Shown here piece by piece: positions 19,598-27,789 of a stretch of 64,000 bases of DNA. The first letter of the stretch is position 1. Each line of letters begins with the position of its first letter. Below the pieces are notes generated by a model. It saw only the letters and a list, made by a program, of their open reading frames with translations. It was not told where the DNA came from and did no database searches. The stretch comes from Flavobacterium sp. 90. Its GTDB lineage: Bacteria; Bacteroidota; Bacteroidia; Flavobacteriales; Flavobacteriaceae. Both the position numbers and the translations under genes were made by a program. The stretch covers positions 2,108,001 through 2,172,000 of the forward strand of contig NZ_SMGE01000001.1 of NCBI RefSeq assembly GCF_004339525.1, in the 5' to 3' direction.

Positions 19598-20608
19598 TTA
19601 ATAAGAAAGTGTAGGCCATCCTGACGCCCATGTAAAATATACAATTTCTAGTTTTGGATTTCCATTATCTGCGCCATCATAATAATGAACAGATCCTTTT
19701 TGAGTTCCTGTGATTCTGGATAAATGTCCAGGTCCAATATAATTTCCTTGTGCGGCTAAAACAGTTGTTCCGCCACCGTTTGTTAATGCTGTTCCGTTTT
19801 TGTCGACAAATGGTCCAAACGGACTTGTTGAACGGCCCACTACAATATAATAAGTGCTGTTTACACCATTGCAGCAAGTGCCTCTGTTGACGAACATATA
19901 ATAATAACTTCCTTCTTTGATTAAACAAGGAGCTTCCCAACTTGCACTGTTTCCACCGGCAACGATTGTTCTGCTTCCTGTTGTTTTTCCTGTTGAAGGA
20001 TTTATTTGGATTACTCCGATTCCTGCATGCCAGGAACCATAAGCCATATAAACATTACTACCATCTACCAAAATTGAAGGATCGATTGCATTTACATCCG
20101 AAGAGGAAGACGAAGAAACTACAACGCCTCTGTCTGTCCAGTTTGTTCCTGCACTTTGCGAAATTGAAGGTGCAGTTACTAAACCAATCGCAGATGTTGC
20201 AGAACCAAAAGTGGAACAAGAATAATACATATTCCAACGGTTATTGAACCACGCTACATCTGGCGCCCAAAATGTTTTTACAAATCCCGGAACATATCCT
20301 GTAATCCAACTTGGCGTTGAACTAAATACTGATGTTCCCCATGCCCAGGTCGTTAAATTTGTAGAATAGGTCATTGGAATATTATCGCCTGTTGTAAAAA
20401 CGTAATAATTGACTCCGCTTTTTACAATCGTACTTGGATCGTGCGAAGGAACGGTTCCTGTAACTGTTTTTGCTGTTGAATTTTTTATTTGAGAATTTTG
20501 AGTTTCTGCAACCGCAGCCGCACTCTCTGATGAAGGATTTATGACATCTTCATTTTGACAACTTACTAATAATACTGCTAATAAAACCAAACTTATAATT
20601 GTTTTCAT
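19598..20608 (-). CDS. GH43 endo-arabinanase-like lipoprotein
   Basis: 336 residues with a clear lipobox (LLVSC, Cys17) followed by an acidic, serine/alanine-rich spacer to about residue 50. The GH43 catalytic sites are PSHDPSTI, NAIDPSIL and WEAPCLI, with GPGHLSRI carrying the conserved His. FWAPDVAWFNNRWNMYYS and RGTCCNGVNSTYYIVVGRS mark it as an endo-1,5-alpha-L-arabinanase relative, similar to the 14185 product. It is the first enzyme gene after susD, and its lipid anchor suggests it acts at the cell surface to produce oligosaccharides for import. Confidence 0.9.
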   Translation of the reverse strand: MKTIISLVLLAVLLVSCQNEDVINPSSESAAAVAETQNSQIKNSTAKTVTGTVPSHDPSTIVKSGVNYYVFTTGDNIPMTYSTNLTTWAWGTSVFSSTPSWITGYVPGFVKTFWAPDVAWFNNRWNMYYSCSTFGSATSAIGLVTAPSISQSAGTNWTDRGVVVSSSSSSDVNAIDPSILVDGSNVYMAYGSWHAGIGVIQINPSTGKTTGSRTIVAGGNSASWEAPCLIKEGSYYYMFVNRGTCCNGVNSTYYIVVGRSTSPFGPFVDKNGTALTNGGGTTVLAAQGNYIGPGHLSRITGTQKGSVHYYDGADNGNPKLEIVYFTWASGWPTLSY

Positions 20609-20730
20609 TTGTTCTAATTTTTAGTGATGTGTTAATATTATCTCATTGTAATCTCATGCTGTTTTTTAAGATAATATCATGTGAAGATTTTAAAGCCTCC
20701 ACATGATATTAAATAACTAATTCAAATATA

Positions 20731-20808
20731 TTTTTAGTTTTCAGTCTCGGTCTCAGTTTTCAGTTTACTGTCACAGTCTGCACTGAAACTGAAAACTGAG
20801 ACTAAAAC
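20731..20808. repeat. Inverted repeat between susD and the first GH43 gene
   Basis: Arms TCTCAGTTTTCAGTTT (20751-20766) and its exact complement (20786-20801) lie inside a larger imperfect repeat spanning 20731-20808. The same words recur once at 15298-15317. It lies directly after susD and could stop part of the transcription, so that SusCD exceeds the enzymes. Confidence 0.65.
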
Positions 20809-22371
20809 TTAATAACTGTCGTTCTGTTTTGTTCCAGGATTGTTATCCATTTCTAATTGCGGAATTGGGTAATATTCTCTTCCTGCTGTATAAGAATTAA
20901 ACTCTGCATCTCTTGCTTTTAGCCAAGCTAATTTTGCAGTATTTTCTAACCATCCCCAACGACGAATATCATCAAAACGGTGTCCTTCTAGTGGAAATTC
21001 TAAGAATCTTTCGTGACCAATTTGCTCTCTCATTTGATCCTGAGTCATATTTGGTTTTGCTGTTGATAACTCTGGCAAACCAACTCTGTTTCTTACCATT
21101 TGAATATATCCGTAAGCTCCCGGAGTATCTCCTGTTTCATTTAACGTTTCTGCATACATTAAAAGAATATCTGCATATCTCAACAAACGCTCGTTGATTC
21201 CGGAACGCCAGTCGTATTCGTTTGCAAATTCACCATCTGAATTTTGATATTTTCTACAGAATATATCGTTTAAATCTCCCGGACTTTTAGCATAGAAAGT
21301 AGCAAAATCTTGTCCGTATAATTTCATTCCGCCTGGTTTATTATAAAATATTGTTGCGTCTAAACGAGGATCAAGTTCTCCTGTTTTCGTTTTCTCGTCA
21401 TGAAATTCGTTAAACAATGCCCATGAAGGCTGAACGTCTGTCCATCCAAAAGCTCTTGGCGCATAAGTTATGGCTCTTGCCGAAGTTTTTCCCCAACCTG
21501 ATGCCGGAGCTCCTCCCCAACCTAAATCAACTCCACCTGCATCTCTGCTAAATTGTACTTCAAAAAGAGATTCTGAATTGTTTTCATTGGCTGTTGTAAA
21601 GTTGTCACGATAGTTTGAAACTAAAGAGTAAACTCCCAAATCGATAACTTGTTTGAATGTTGTTTTTGCATTTGTAAAATCCTTTATAAACAAATACGTT
21701 TTTCCTAAATATCCTAATGCTGCACCTTTAGTAGCGCGTCCTTTTTGACCAGCATCAAGTCCTGAAACTCCACTGTATGAAGTTGGCAATAATTCAGCTG
21801 CAGCTTTAAAATCTGCAATTACTTGTGCCCAACCTTCTGCTTGTGTTTTTTGCGGATAATAAACGGCTAATTCTGTTGGTAACGGAACATTTTTGAACAT
21901 GTTTACAGCATGAAAAAGATACAATCCTCTTAAAAAATAAGCTTGTCCTAATATTCTGTTTTTAAGCGCCTGGTCTGCAAATTGAATTCCCGGTACATTT
22001 GTTAAAACCTGATTAGCGCGGTAAATCCCTTGGTAATATGTTTCATAAGCCCAACCGTAAATTGAAGCATCGGCTACGTTTGAGTTAAAATGTCCTGCAT
22101 TGTACATCGATCCCCAAGGGCTGTTTGTACGTGCATCATCAGATCTTGCGTCTAGTAATAATGGTGTACTTCTCATGTAGGTTCCATCTGTCAATAAACT
22201 TCCGTAAGCGGCATTTACTCCTTGGATTGCATCCTCATCTGTTTTCCAAAACGAATCGACTGCATTATTATTTGGGTCTAGTTGGGTCAAATCTTCATTA
22301 TCAACGCAGCTTGTTGTTAAAACAGCCAGTGAAAAGAAAACTGCTATATAGTTATATATTTTATATTTCAT
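20809..22371 (-). CDS. SusD/RagB family glycan-binding lipoprotein
   Basis: 520 residues. The lipobox TTSC (Cys22) is followed by the acidic residues VDNED, which favour export to the outer leaflet. The SusD start is typical: LDPNNNAVDSFWKTDEDAIQGVNAAY. TPR-like helices carry ILGQAYFLRGLYLFHAVNMF. The RagB-type C-terminal part has INERLLRYADILLMYAETLNE and HERFLEFPLEGHRFDDIRRWGW. It caps the SusC pore and binds glycan, here presumably arabinan fragments given the GH43/GH51/GH127 genes that follow. It starts 30 bases after susC. Confidence 0.95.
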   Translation of the reverse strand: MKYKIYNYIAVFFSLAVLTTSCVDNEDLTQLDPNNNAVDSFWKTDEDAIQGVNAAYGSLLTDGTYMRSTPLLLDARSDDARTNSPWGSMYNAGHFNSNVADASIYGWAYETYYQGIYRANQVLTNVPGIQFADQALKNRILGQAYFLRGLYLFHAVNMFKNVPLPTELAVYYPQKTQAEGWAQVIADFKAAAELLPTSYSGVSGLDAGQKGRATKGAALGYLGKTYLFIKDFTNAKTTFKQVIDLGVYSLVSNYRDNFTTANENNSESLFEVQFSRDAGGVDLGWGGAPASGWGKTSARAITYAPRAFGWTDVQPSWALFNEFHDEKTKTGELDPRLDATIFYNKPGGMKLYGQDFATFYAKSPGDLNDIFCRKYQNSDGEFANEYDWRSGINERLLRYADILLMYAETLNETGDTPGAYGYIQMVRNRVGLPELSTAKPNMTQDQMREQIGHERFLEFPLEGHRFDDIRRWGWLENTAKLAWLKARDAEFNSYTAGREYYPIPQLEMDNNPGTKQNDSY

Positions 22372-22401
22372 TTTAATACATTTTTAATTGGTTAAACCGG
22401 T

Positions 22402-25400
22402 TTAGAAATTTACTTCTACTCCTAGAGAAATTGTTCTTGGATTAGGGAAAGATCCCGCATCGTATCCTCTTGAAATTAATCCGTCACTATTAAAATCAGG
22501 GTCATATCCGCTGTATTTTGTAATAGTCCACAAGTTTTGTCCATTAAGATATACTCTTGCTTTTTGGATAAATTTATCCTTCATCGGAATATTGAAACCC
22601 AATTCCATTGTTTGCAATCTCATGTAATCACCGCTTTCAATGAATCTGTTAGAATCTCTTCCGTTTCCGTTAGGATCACCAATTACCGGAGCCGGAACAT
22701 TTGTATTTGTATTTGTTGGAGTCCAATAGTTCAACTCATCTGTACTGTGATTTCCGTATTGTCCTGCCATTAAATTACGGTACATTGCGTTGAAAACTTT
22801 ATTTCCGCCGCTACCTTGCCAGAACATTGAGAAGTCAAAATTCTCATAAGAAGCACTGAAATTCAACCCAAAACCATATTTAGGAATAGATACTCCCTGA
22901 AAAGTTCTGTCTGCATCAGTAATGATTCCGTCACCGTTTACATCTCTAAATTTCACGTCTCCAGGCGCTGCACCAGTTTGTTTTGGCGAAGCTGCAACCT
23001 CAGCCGCGTTTTGAAAAATTCCAATCGCTTCCCAAGCAAAAAGTTCTCCTGCTGATCTGCCAACTTCTGTTTTTGAAACTGCTCCGTAAATAGGATTTCC
23101 GTTAACACCAATTTTGGTAATTTTATTTCTCAAAGTTCCTACGTTACCAGAAATATCATACTTGAATTTATTATGGTGATTGCTGTATGAAGCTGTAAAC
23201 TCAAATCCATGATTTTCCATATCTCCTGCATTTGTCGTGATATTTGCCGGAAATGCTCCTGTAGAAAATGGCAATGGAACTCCCAATAATAAATCAGTTG
23301 ATTTTTTTATAAAATATTCTCCTGTAAATTGTAAGTCATTGTTAAAAAATCCTAATTCAAGTGCAATGTTTTTACTGGTTGTTTTTTCCCATTTTACATT
23401 AGGATCAAGCGCAGCAACAACAGTTGTTCCAGGAGCAAGCGCATTATTAAAATCATAACCTGCAAAACTGTTTACTGTTGAAGCAAAGAAATATTGCGGA
23501 ATTGTATTGTTACCCAATGTTCCGTAACCTCCTCTAAGTTTGATATTACTTACCCAACTTGGTAAATGCAAGAACTTTTCGTTGCTAATTTTCCAACCTC
23601 CTGAGAAAGAGTAGAAGTTTGCAGAATTATTTTTTTCGCTGAAAAGCGATGTTCTGTCTTGTCTGAAGTTTGCCTGTAACAAATATCTGTCATCAAAAGA
23701 ATAATTTAATCTTGTAATGTATGATACTCCTGTAATAGTAAATTTATATTCACTTGCATTTCTGGCATCAGCATATTGAAGCATTGGAATTTCTCCCGGA
23801 GTATAACCTACACCTCTTTGAGTATAACTATGATTATCTCTTTTTTCCTGAATCCATCCTGCAAGAGCGTCGATTTTGTGTTTTCCAAGAGTGATTTCGT
23901 AAGTCAATAAATTATTCAGGAACGTTCTTAACTCATTTCCGGTAGTTACATCTAGAGATGCTTCGTCATTTGTAGTAATATAATACCAGCCTAAATCACT
24001 TGGCGGAATGAATTTTCTATTTTCCCAGTCTGTTCTGTCATAACTCACATCCAACTTATATTTAAGACCTTTTACAATCTCAAATTCTCCCCAAACGTCT
24101 CCAATAAAACGGTTTCTTTTTCCGTTGTTAGTAATCAAATTGTTGTACCCAATTGGGTTCATCGAGATCGCTCTTTGAGTCAAATTATCTGTACCTCCGT
24201 AACCTCCAAGTCTATTCGCATCATAAACTGGCATGGTTGGTACCGCGTTTAAAATGTCGCTAATTACAGTTTGTCCTGCATTATATTCGTTAAAAATCTC
24301 TTTATCAGATTGTGTATAAGCGATTTTTGCGCCGTATTTGAATTTTCCTTTTTTACCATTCAAATTCAAATTTGTTGATAATCTCTCATAATCCTGTGGT
24401 GTTTTTACATAACTCGTATTCTTGAAATAATCAATATTAAAGCTGTAAGCAATACTTTCTGCACCACCAGTAAATGTCAATGTCTGATTTTGTATAACAC
24501 CTGTTTGAAGCGCTTCTTTTTGCCAGTCTGTGTTTACATTTGTAATATAAGAAGGACTTGTAGGATCATTTCCAGGAGCAATACTTACCGGAACTCCAGC
24601 TCTGATGTCTCTGTTTCTTTCTGCTTCGCTCGTAATTTGCTGATATCCTAAACGGTCTGTTACATCCCATTTTTTAGTTACATTCTGAAGTCCAACGATA
24701 GATTTGAATTTAACTTCAGATTTACCTGCTTTTCCTTTTTTAGTCGTAATAATTACAACTCCATTTGCTCCACGAACACCATAAATAGCTGCCGAAGATG
24801 CATCTTTTAAAACCTGCATAGATTCAATTTCTCCCGGTGCAAAATCATAAGGAGCATCAACCATAATACCGTCAATAACAAAAAGAGGATTGTTATTACT
24901 GAAAGAAGTTATACCTCTAATCTTGATATTTACAAATCCTCCCGGTTCTCCAGATGATTGAACCGTAACTCCCGGAACCTGCCCCTGAAGCATTTTTGCA
25001 GCATCGTAAGTAACCGTTTTTTTAGCCGATTCCAGATTTACAACACTTACAGATCCTGTTAAGTCTGATTTCTTTTGTGTTCCGTAACCAATAACTACTA
25101 CTTCGTTCAGTTTATTAGTGTCTTCACTTAATACTGCATCTACTTTAGATTGATTGTTTACTGCTAATTCTTTATTTTGAAATCCTATAAATGAAAAGAT
25201 TAAGACATCATTTGCAGATGCTTTAATCGAATACTCTCCATCAAAACCAGTTACTGCAACTGTTTTTGTTCCCTTGATCATAATATTAACTCCCGGCAAA
25301 GGCAATTTGTCTGACGCCGAGGTAACAACTCCGCTAATCACTTTGCCTTGAGCCGACATTTGATTAACGGAAAATAATAGCATTACTAATGCTAAAAGCC

Positions 25401-25458
25401 ATTCTTTTTTTGGCAATAAAAAATTGCAATAAAAAAATAATCGTTGGTTTGTTATCAT
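22402..25458 (-). CDS. SusC/RagA family TonB-dependent outer-membrane transporter
   Basis: 1018 residues. The order is signal segment, carboxypeptidase-regulatory-like domain (ISGVVTSASDKLPLPGVNIMIKGT and FDGEYSI), a TonB-box region, the plug (GYGTQKKSDLTGSVSVV, PLFVIDGIMVDAPYDF, YGVRGANGVVIITTKKG) and a long beta-barrel ending in VEVNF with the terminal Phe. It should import arabino-oligosaccharides with SusD. The ATG at 25458 gives a long signal segment; a TTG a little downstream would give a shorter one starting PKKEWLLALV, so the exact start is open. Three AraR-like sites lie within 220 bases upstream. Confidence 0.94.
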   Translation of the reverse strand: MITNQRLFFYCNFLLPKKEWLLALVMLLFSVNQMSAQGKVISGVVTSASDKLPLPGVNIMIKGTKTVAVTGFDGEYSIKASANDVLIFSFIGFQNKELAVNNQSKVDAVLSEDTNKLNEVVVIGYGTQKKSDLTGSVSVVNLESAKKTVTYDAAKMLQGQVPGVTVQSSGEPGGFVNIKIRGITSFSNNNPLFVIDGIMVDAPYDFAPGEIESMQVLKDASSAAIYGVRGANGVVIITTKKGKAGKSEVKFKSIVGLQNVTKKWDVTDRLGYQQITSEAERNRDIRAGVPVSIAPGNDPTSPSYITNVNTDWQKEALQTGVIQNQTLTFTGGAESIAYSFNIDYFKNTSYVKTPQDYERLSTNLNLNGKKGKFKYGAKIAYTQSDKEIFNEYNAGQTVISDILNAVPTMPVYDANRLGGYGGTDNLTQRAISMNPIGYNNLITNNGKRNRFIGDVWGEFEIVKGLKYKLDVSYDRTDWENRKFIPPSDLGWYYITTNDEASLDVTTGNELRTFLNNLLTYEITLGKHKIDALAGWIQEKRDNHSYTQRGVGYTPGEIPMLQYADARNASEYKFTITGVSYITRLNYSFDDRYLLQANFRQDRTSLFSEKNNSANFYSFSGGWKISNEKFLHLPSWVSNIKLRGGYGTLGNNTIPQYFFASTVNSFAGYDFNNALAPGTTVVAALDPNVKWEKTTSKNIALELGFFNNDLQFTGEYFIKKSTDLLLGVPLPFSTGAFPANITTNAGDMENHGFEFTASYSNHHNKFKYDISGNVGTLRNKITKIGVNGNPIYGAVSKTEVGRSAGELFAWEAIGIFQNAAEVAASPKQTGAAPGDVKFRDVNGDGIITDADRTFQGVSIPKYGFGLNFSASYENFDFSMFWQGSGGNKVFNAMYRNLMAGQYGNHSTDELNYWTPTNTNTNVPAPVIGDPNGNGRDSNRFIESGDYMRLQTMELGFNIPMKDKFIQKARVYLNGQNLWTITKYSGYDPDFNSDGLISRGYDAGSFPNPRTISLGVEVNF

Positions 25459-25492
25459 ACTGGTTTGTTTAAGTTGGTTAGTGTATAATTAT

Positions 25493-25511
25493 AAGTGTTA
25501 ATTTTACATTT
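25493..25511. promoter_or_regulatory. AraR-like operator, susC-proximal
   Basis: AAGTGT-N7-ACATTT, matching the araB site in spacing and in all but one base of the half-sites. It is centred about 44 bases upstream of the susC ATG. Confidence 0.68.
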
Positions 25512-25591
25512 GTAAATTTAACTAAAAAAAAACCTCAAAAACAAATTAATATGGCAAAAAAAAGGAGGAAAAAAAACGCATACCATAAATT

Positions 25592-25610
25592 AAGTGTGAA
25601 AACAACATTT
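25592..25610. promoter_or_regulatory. AraR-like operator, susC-middle
   Basis: AAGTGT-N7-ACATTT. It lies 99 bases from the proximal susC site, start to start, roughly nine to ten helical turns. Confidence 0.62.
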
Positions 25611-25656
25611 AAAAAATAATATAATTTTCAAAAAAATAGTCTTTTTTGAATGTAAT

Positions 25657-25675
25657 TTGTGTAAAAATTACACTT
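25657..25675. promoter_or_regulatory. AraR-like operator, susC-distal
   Basis: TTGTGT-N7-ACACTT, 65 bases from the middle site, start to start. The right half is a perfect match and the left half has one change. Confidence 0.58.
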
Positions 25676-25953
25676 TTAGCTAAAAAGCAACTTTTTAATC
25701 AAAATTTACAGCTTTAGAAAAAAAATCAAAAAACTTAAAAATGAAGCCTTTAATGACTTTTTTATTACCAAAAAAAGAATAGTCTTGTAAAAAAAATCCT
25801 GTTTACTTCGTTAATTTTTGGTACTGATTTAGCCTTTTATTATAAAAAACGTCTTAATTTCGTCGCGAAAACGTTTGAAAAGAGAAAATTTATGATTTTT
25901 TAACGCATCAATAAATGACTTTCTTTAACATTAAGTTATCTCTTTATTATTTT

Positions 25954-25972
25954 AAGTGTATAATATACATTA
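25954..25972. promoter_or_regulatory. AraR-like operator before araR
   Basis: AAGTGT-N7-ACATTA, centred about 43 bases upstream of the araR -7-like box (26003-26010). This suggests autoregulation. Confidence 0.62.
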
Positions 25973-26027
25973 ATAAAATTATGAAACGAATTAGGAAGTT
26001 TATATATTTACCAATAAAAACAAACAT

Positions 26028-26717
26028 ATGCTAAACAGTTATAGCTCTGCAGACAAGGCTTTATTAGCAGTAGATTGCATCATCTTCGGATTCGATAATG
26101 AAGGTTTAAAAATACTTTTAATCAAAAGAGATTTCGAACCCGAAAAAGGAAAATGGTCCTTAATTGGTGGTTTCTTAAAACGTGATGAAGTATTAGACAA
26201 TGCTGCTATCAGGATTTTGAATACATATACAGGTTTGAACGATATTTATATGGAGCAGTTATATGCTTACAGTGAAATTGATCGTGATCCTGTCGAAAGA
26301 ACCATTTCGGTTTCTTATTATGCATTAATTAATATCGAAAATCATAATACCGAATTAATAAAAAATTACCACGCACAATGGTTTAGTATTTCCGATGCGC
26401 CAAACTTAATTTTTGACCATAACGAAATGGTAGATCACGCCATTCGAAGATTGCGTTACAGAACTTCAATAAAACCTATTGGGTTTGAATTGTTGCCGGA
26501 GAAATTCACAATGCGTCAATTACTTGAATTGTATGAAGCAATTTTAAGCAAGGAATTAGACAAAAGAAACTTTATCAGCAAAATTAATTCTTTAGAAATC
26601 CTGAATAAACTAGACGAAAAAGACATGCAGTCCTCCCGAAAAGGATCTTATTTGTATACATTCAATAAAGAGAAATACGAAGAAAAATTATTGAATGATT
26701 TTGTATTGAATTTGTAA
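26028..26717 (+). CDS. araR: Nudix-domain transcriptional regulator of arabinose use (AraR type)
   Basis: 229 residues. Residues 1-150 form a Nudix fold, but the catalytic box is lost: in GGFLKRDEVLDNAAIRILNTYTGL the REUXEEXGU glutamates are replaced. This marks the domain as a sensor, not a hydrolase. Residues about 150-229 (PEKFTMRQLLELYEAIL and following) form the winged-helix DNA-binding part of the NrtR/AraR family. In Bacteroides a protein of this kind binds arabinose and controls the arabinose genes. It is divergent from susC, and seven candidate operators in this window support the assignment. A Rho-independent terminator follows at 26885. Confidence 0.9.
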   Translation: MLNSYSSADKALLAVDCIIFGFDNEGLKILLIKRDFEPEKGKWSLIGGFLKRDEVLDNAAIRILNTYTGLNDIYMEQLYAYSEIDRDPVERTISVSYYALINIENHNTELIKNYHAQWFSISDAPNLIFDHNEMVDHAIRRLRYRTSIKPIGFELLPEKFTMRQLLELYEAILSKELDKRNFISKINSLEILNKLDEKDMQSSRKGSYLYTFNKEKYEEKLLNDFVLNL

Positions 26718-26884
26718 AGTTTAGCCCGCGGATTTGACGGATTAAATCGATTGTCACAGATTTTCTTTAATTGGAAAATGCTATAATTTCTCTCGCAGAT
26801 TTAGCAGATTGTGCGGATTTTTTTTATTCTAAATATCTGCTCAAATCAGGAAATTCTACTGAAAAAACTTTTTTAATAAAAAAA

Positions 26885-26919
26885 CAAAACCCTGAAAGCC
26901 ACAAACTCTCAGGGTTTTT
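26885..26919 (+). terminator. araR terminator
   Basis: AAAACCCTGA (26885-26894) pairs with TCAGGGTTTT (26908-26917), and the T-run extends to 26919. This is a standard intrinsic terminator shape. Confidence 0.85.
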
Positions 26920-26978
26920 TCTTCAATAAAACTACAATTAAAAACTAATAAACTATTATTGTTTAAGATTATTTGCCC

Positions 26979-27043
26979 GCAGATTTTGCAGATTCAGCAG
27001 ATCTTTTTTAAATTTTTAAATCGGCGTAATCTGCAAAATCTGC
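26979..27043. repeat. 16-bp perfect inverted repeat of GCAGATT words
   Basis: GCAGATTTTGCAGATT at 26979-26994 is exactly complemented at 27028-27043, with 33 bases between. Related words occur near 11810, 12000, 26800 and 51800, always between genes. Confidence 0.75.
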
Positions 27044-27123
27044 GAGAGAAAAAACATCCCAACGTAAACAATAAAAAATCCGCATTAACCCGCTTAACCC
27101 GCCAAATCCGTGGGCCAAAAAAA

Positions 27124-27780
27124 CTAGCTATTTCCTTTTTGGTAATCTGCCAGAAAAGTTGCCAGACCAATATCCGTTAAAGGATGTTTTAATAAACCTT
27201 CGATTGCACTTAATGGACCAGTAATGACATCTGAACCCGTTTTTGCGCAATTAATAATATGCATTACATTACGAACTGAAGCTGCCAGAATTTGAGTTTC
27301 AAAACCATAATTGTCATAAATCAATCTGATGTCTTCGATTAAAACCATTCCGTCAGTCGAAACATCATCCAGACGACCAATAAATGGCGATACATAAGTT
27401 GCTCCGGCTTTTGCCGCCAATAAAGCCTGACCTGCAGAAAACACCAAAGTACAATTGGTTCTGATTCCTTTATTTGAAAAATATCTAATTGCTTTTACAC
27501 CATCTTTTATCATCGGGATTTTCACCACAATCTGCGGATGTAAAGCTGCAAGTTTTTCACCTTCGGCAACCATTCCTTCAAAATCTGTTGAGATAACTTC
27601 GGCACTAACGTCGCCGTCTACCAATTCGCAAATTTTTATATAATGATCTAATATATTTTGTGCGCCTGTAATTCCTTCTTTTGCCATCAATGACGGGTTT
27701 GTGGTTACACCATCTAAAACGCCTAAATCATTGGCTTCTTTAATATCTTTTAAGTTTGCTGTATCTATAAAAAATTTCAT
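27124..27780 (-). CDS. tal: Transaldolase (short Tal/FsaA-type)
   Basis: 218 residues, the length of the compact transaldolase subgroup that also includes fructose-6-phosphate aldolase. It begins MKFFIDTANLKDIKEA and has VTTNPSLMAKEG, the Schiff-base lysine in VVKIPM (Lys87), and TYVSPFIGRLDD. Its start is 9 bases after the transketolase stop, so the two form an operon. In this setting it should act as transaldolase in the non-oxidative pentose-phosphate pathway, absorbing xylulose 5-phosphate from arabinose. The subgroup is hard to split from fructose-6-phosphate aldolase by eye. Confidence 0.92.
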   Translation of the reverse strand: MKFFIDTANLKDIKEANDLGVLDGVTTNPSLMAKEGITGAQNILDHYIKICELVDGDVSAEVISTDFEGMVAEGEKLAALHPQIVVKIPMIKDGVKAIRYFSNKGIRTNCTLVFSAGQALLAAKAGATYVSPFIGRLDDVSTDGMVLIEDIRLIYDNYGFETQILAASVRNVMHIINCAKTGSDVITGPLSAIEGLLKHPLTDIGLATFLADYQKGNS

Positions 27781-27789
27781 GTCTTTCTA

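Larger units (their letters stand above)
25459..26027. other. Divergent regulatory region between susC and araR
   Basis: 569 bases without a gene, very AT-rich. It carries four AraR-like sites, three clustered on the susC side and one on the araR side. A near-consensus -7 box for araR, TATATTTA, is at 26003-26010, 18 bases before its ATG. No clear -7 box was found for susC. Confidence 0.7.
26718..27123. other. Gene-free stretch between convergent araR and transaldolase genes
   Basis: 406 bases with no credible gene. It contains the araR terminator (26885-26919), several GCAGATTT-like repeat words, and the 16-bp inverted repeat at 26979-27043. Confidence 0.6.

Noticed and set aside
9728..25458. 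Xylan utilisation locus
   Set aside because: GH43 enzymes can act on xylan, but GH51 and GH127 together with araBDA and AraR-like sites point to arabinan; no GH10, GH11 or GH67/115 gene is present.
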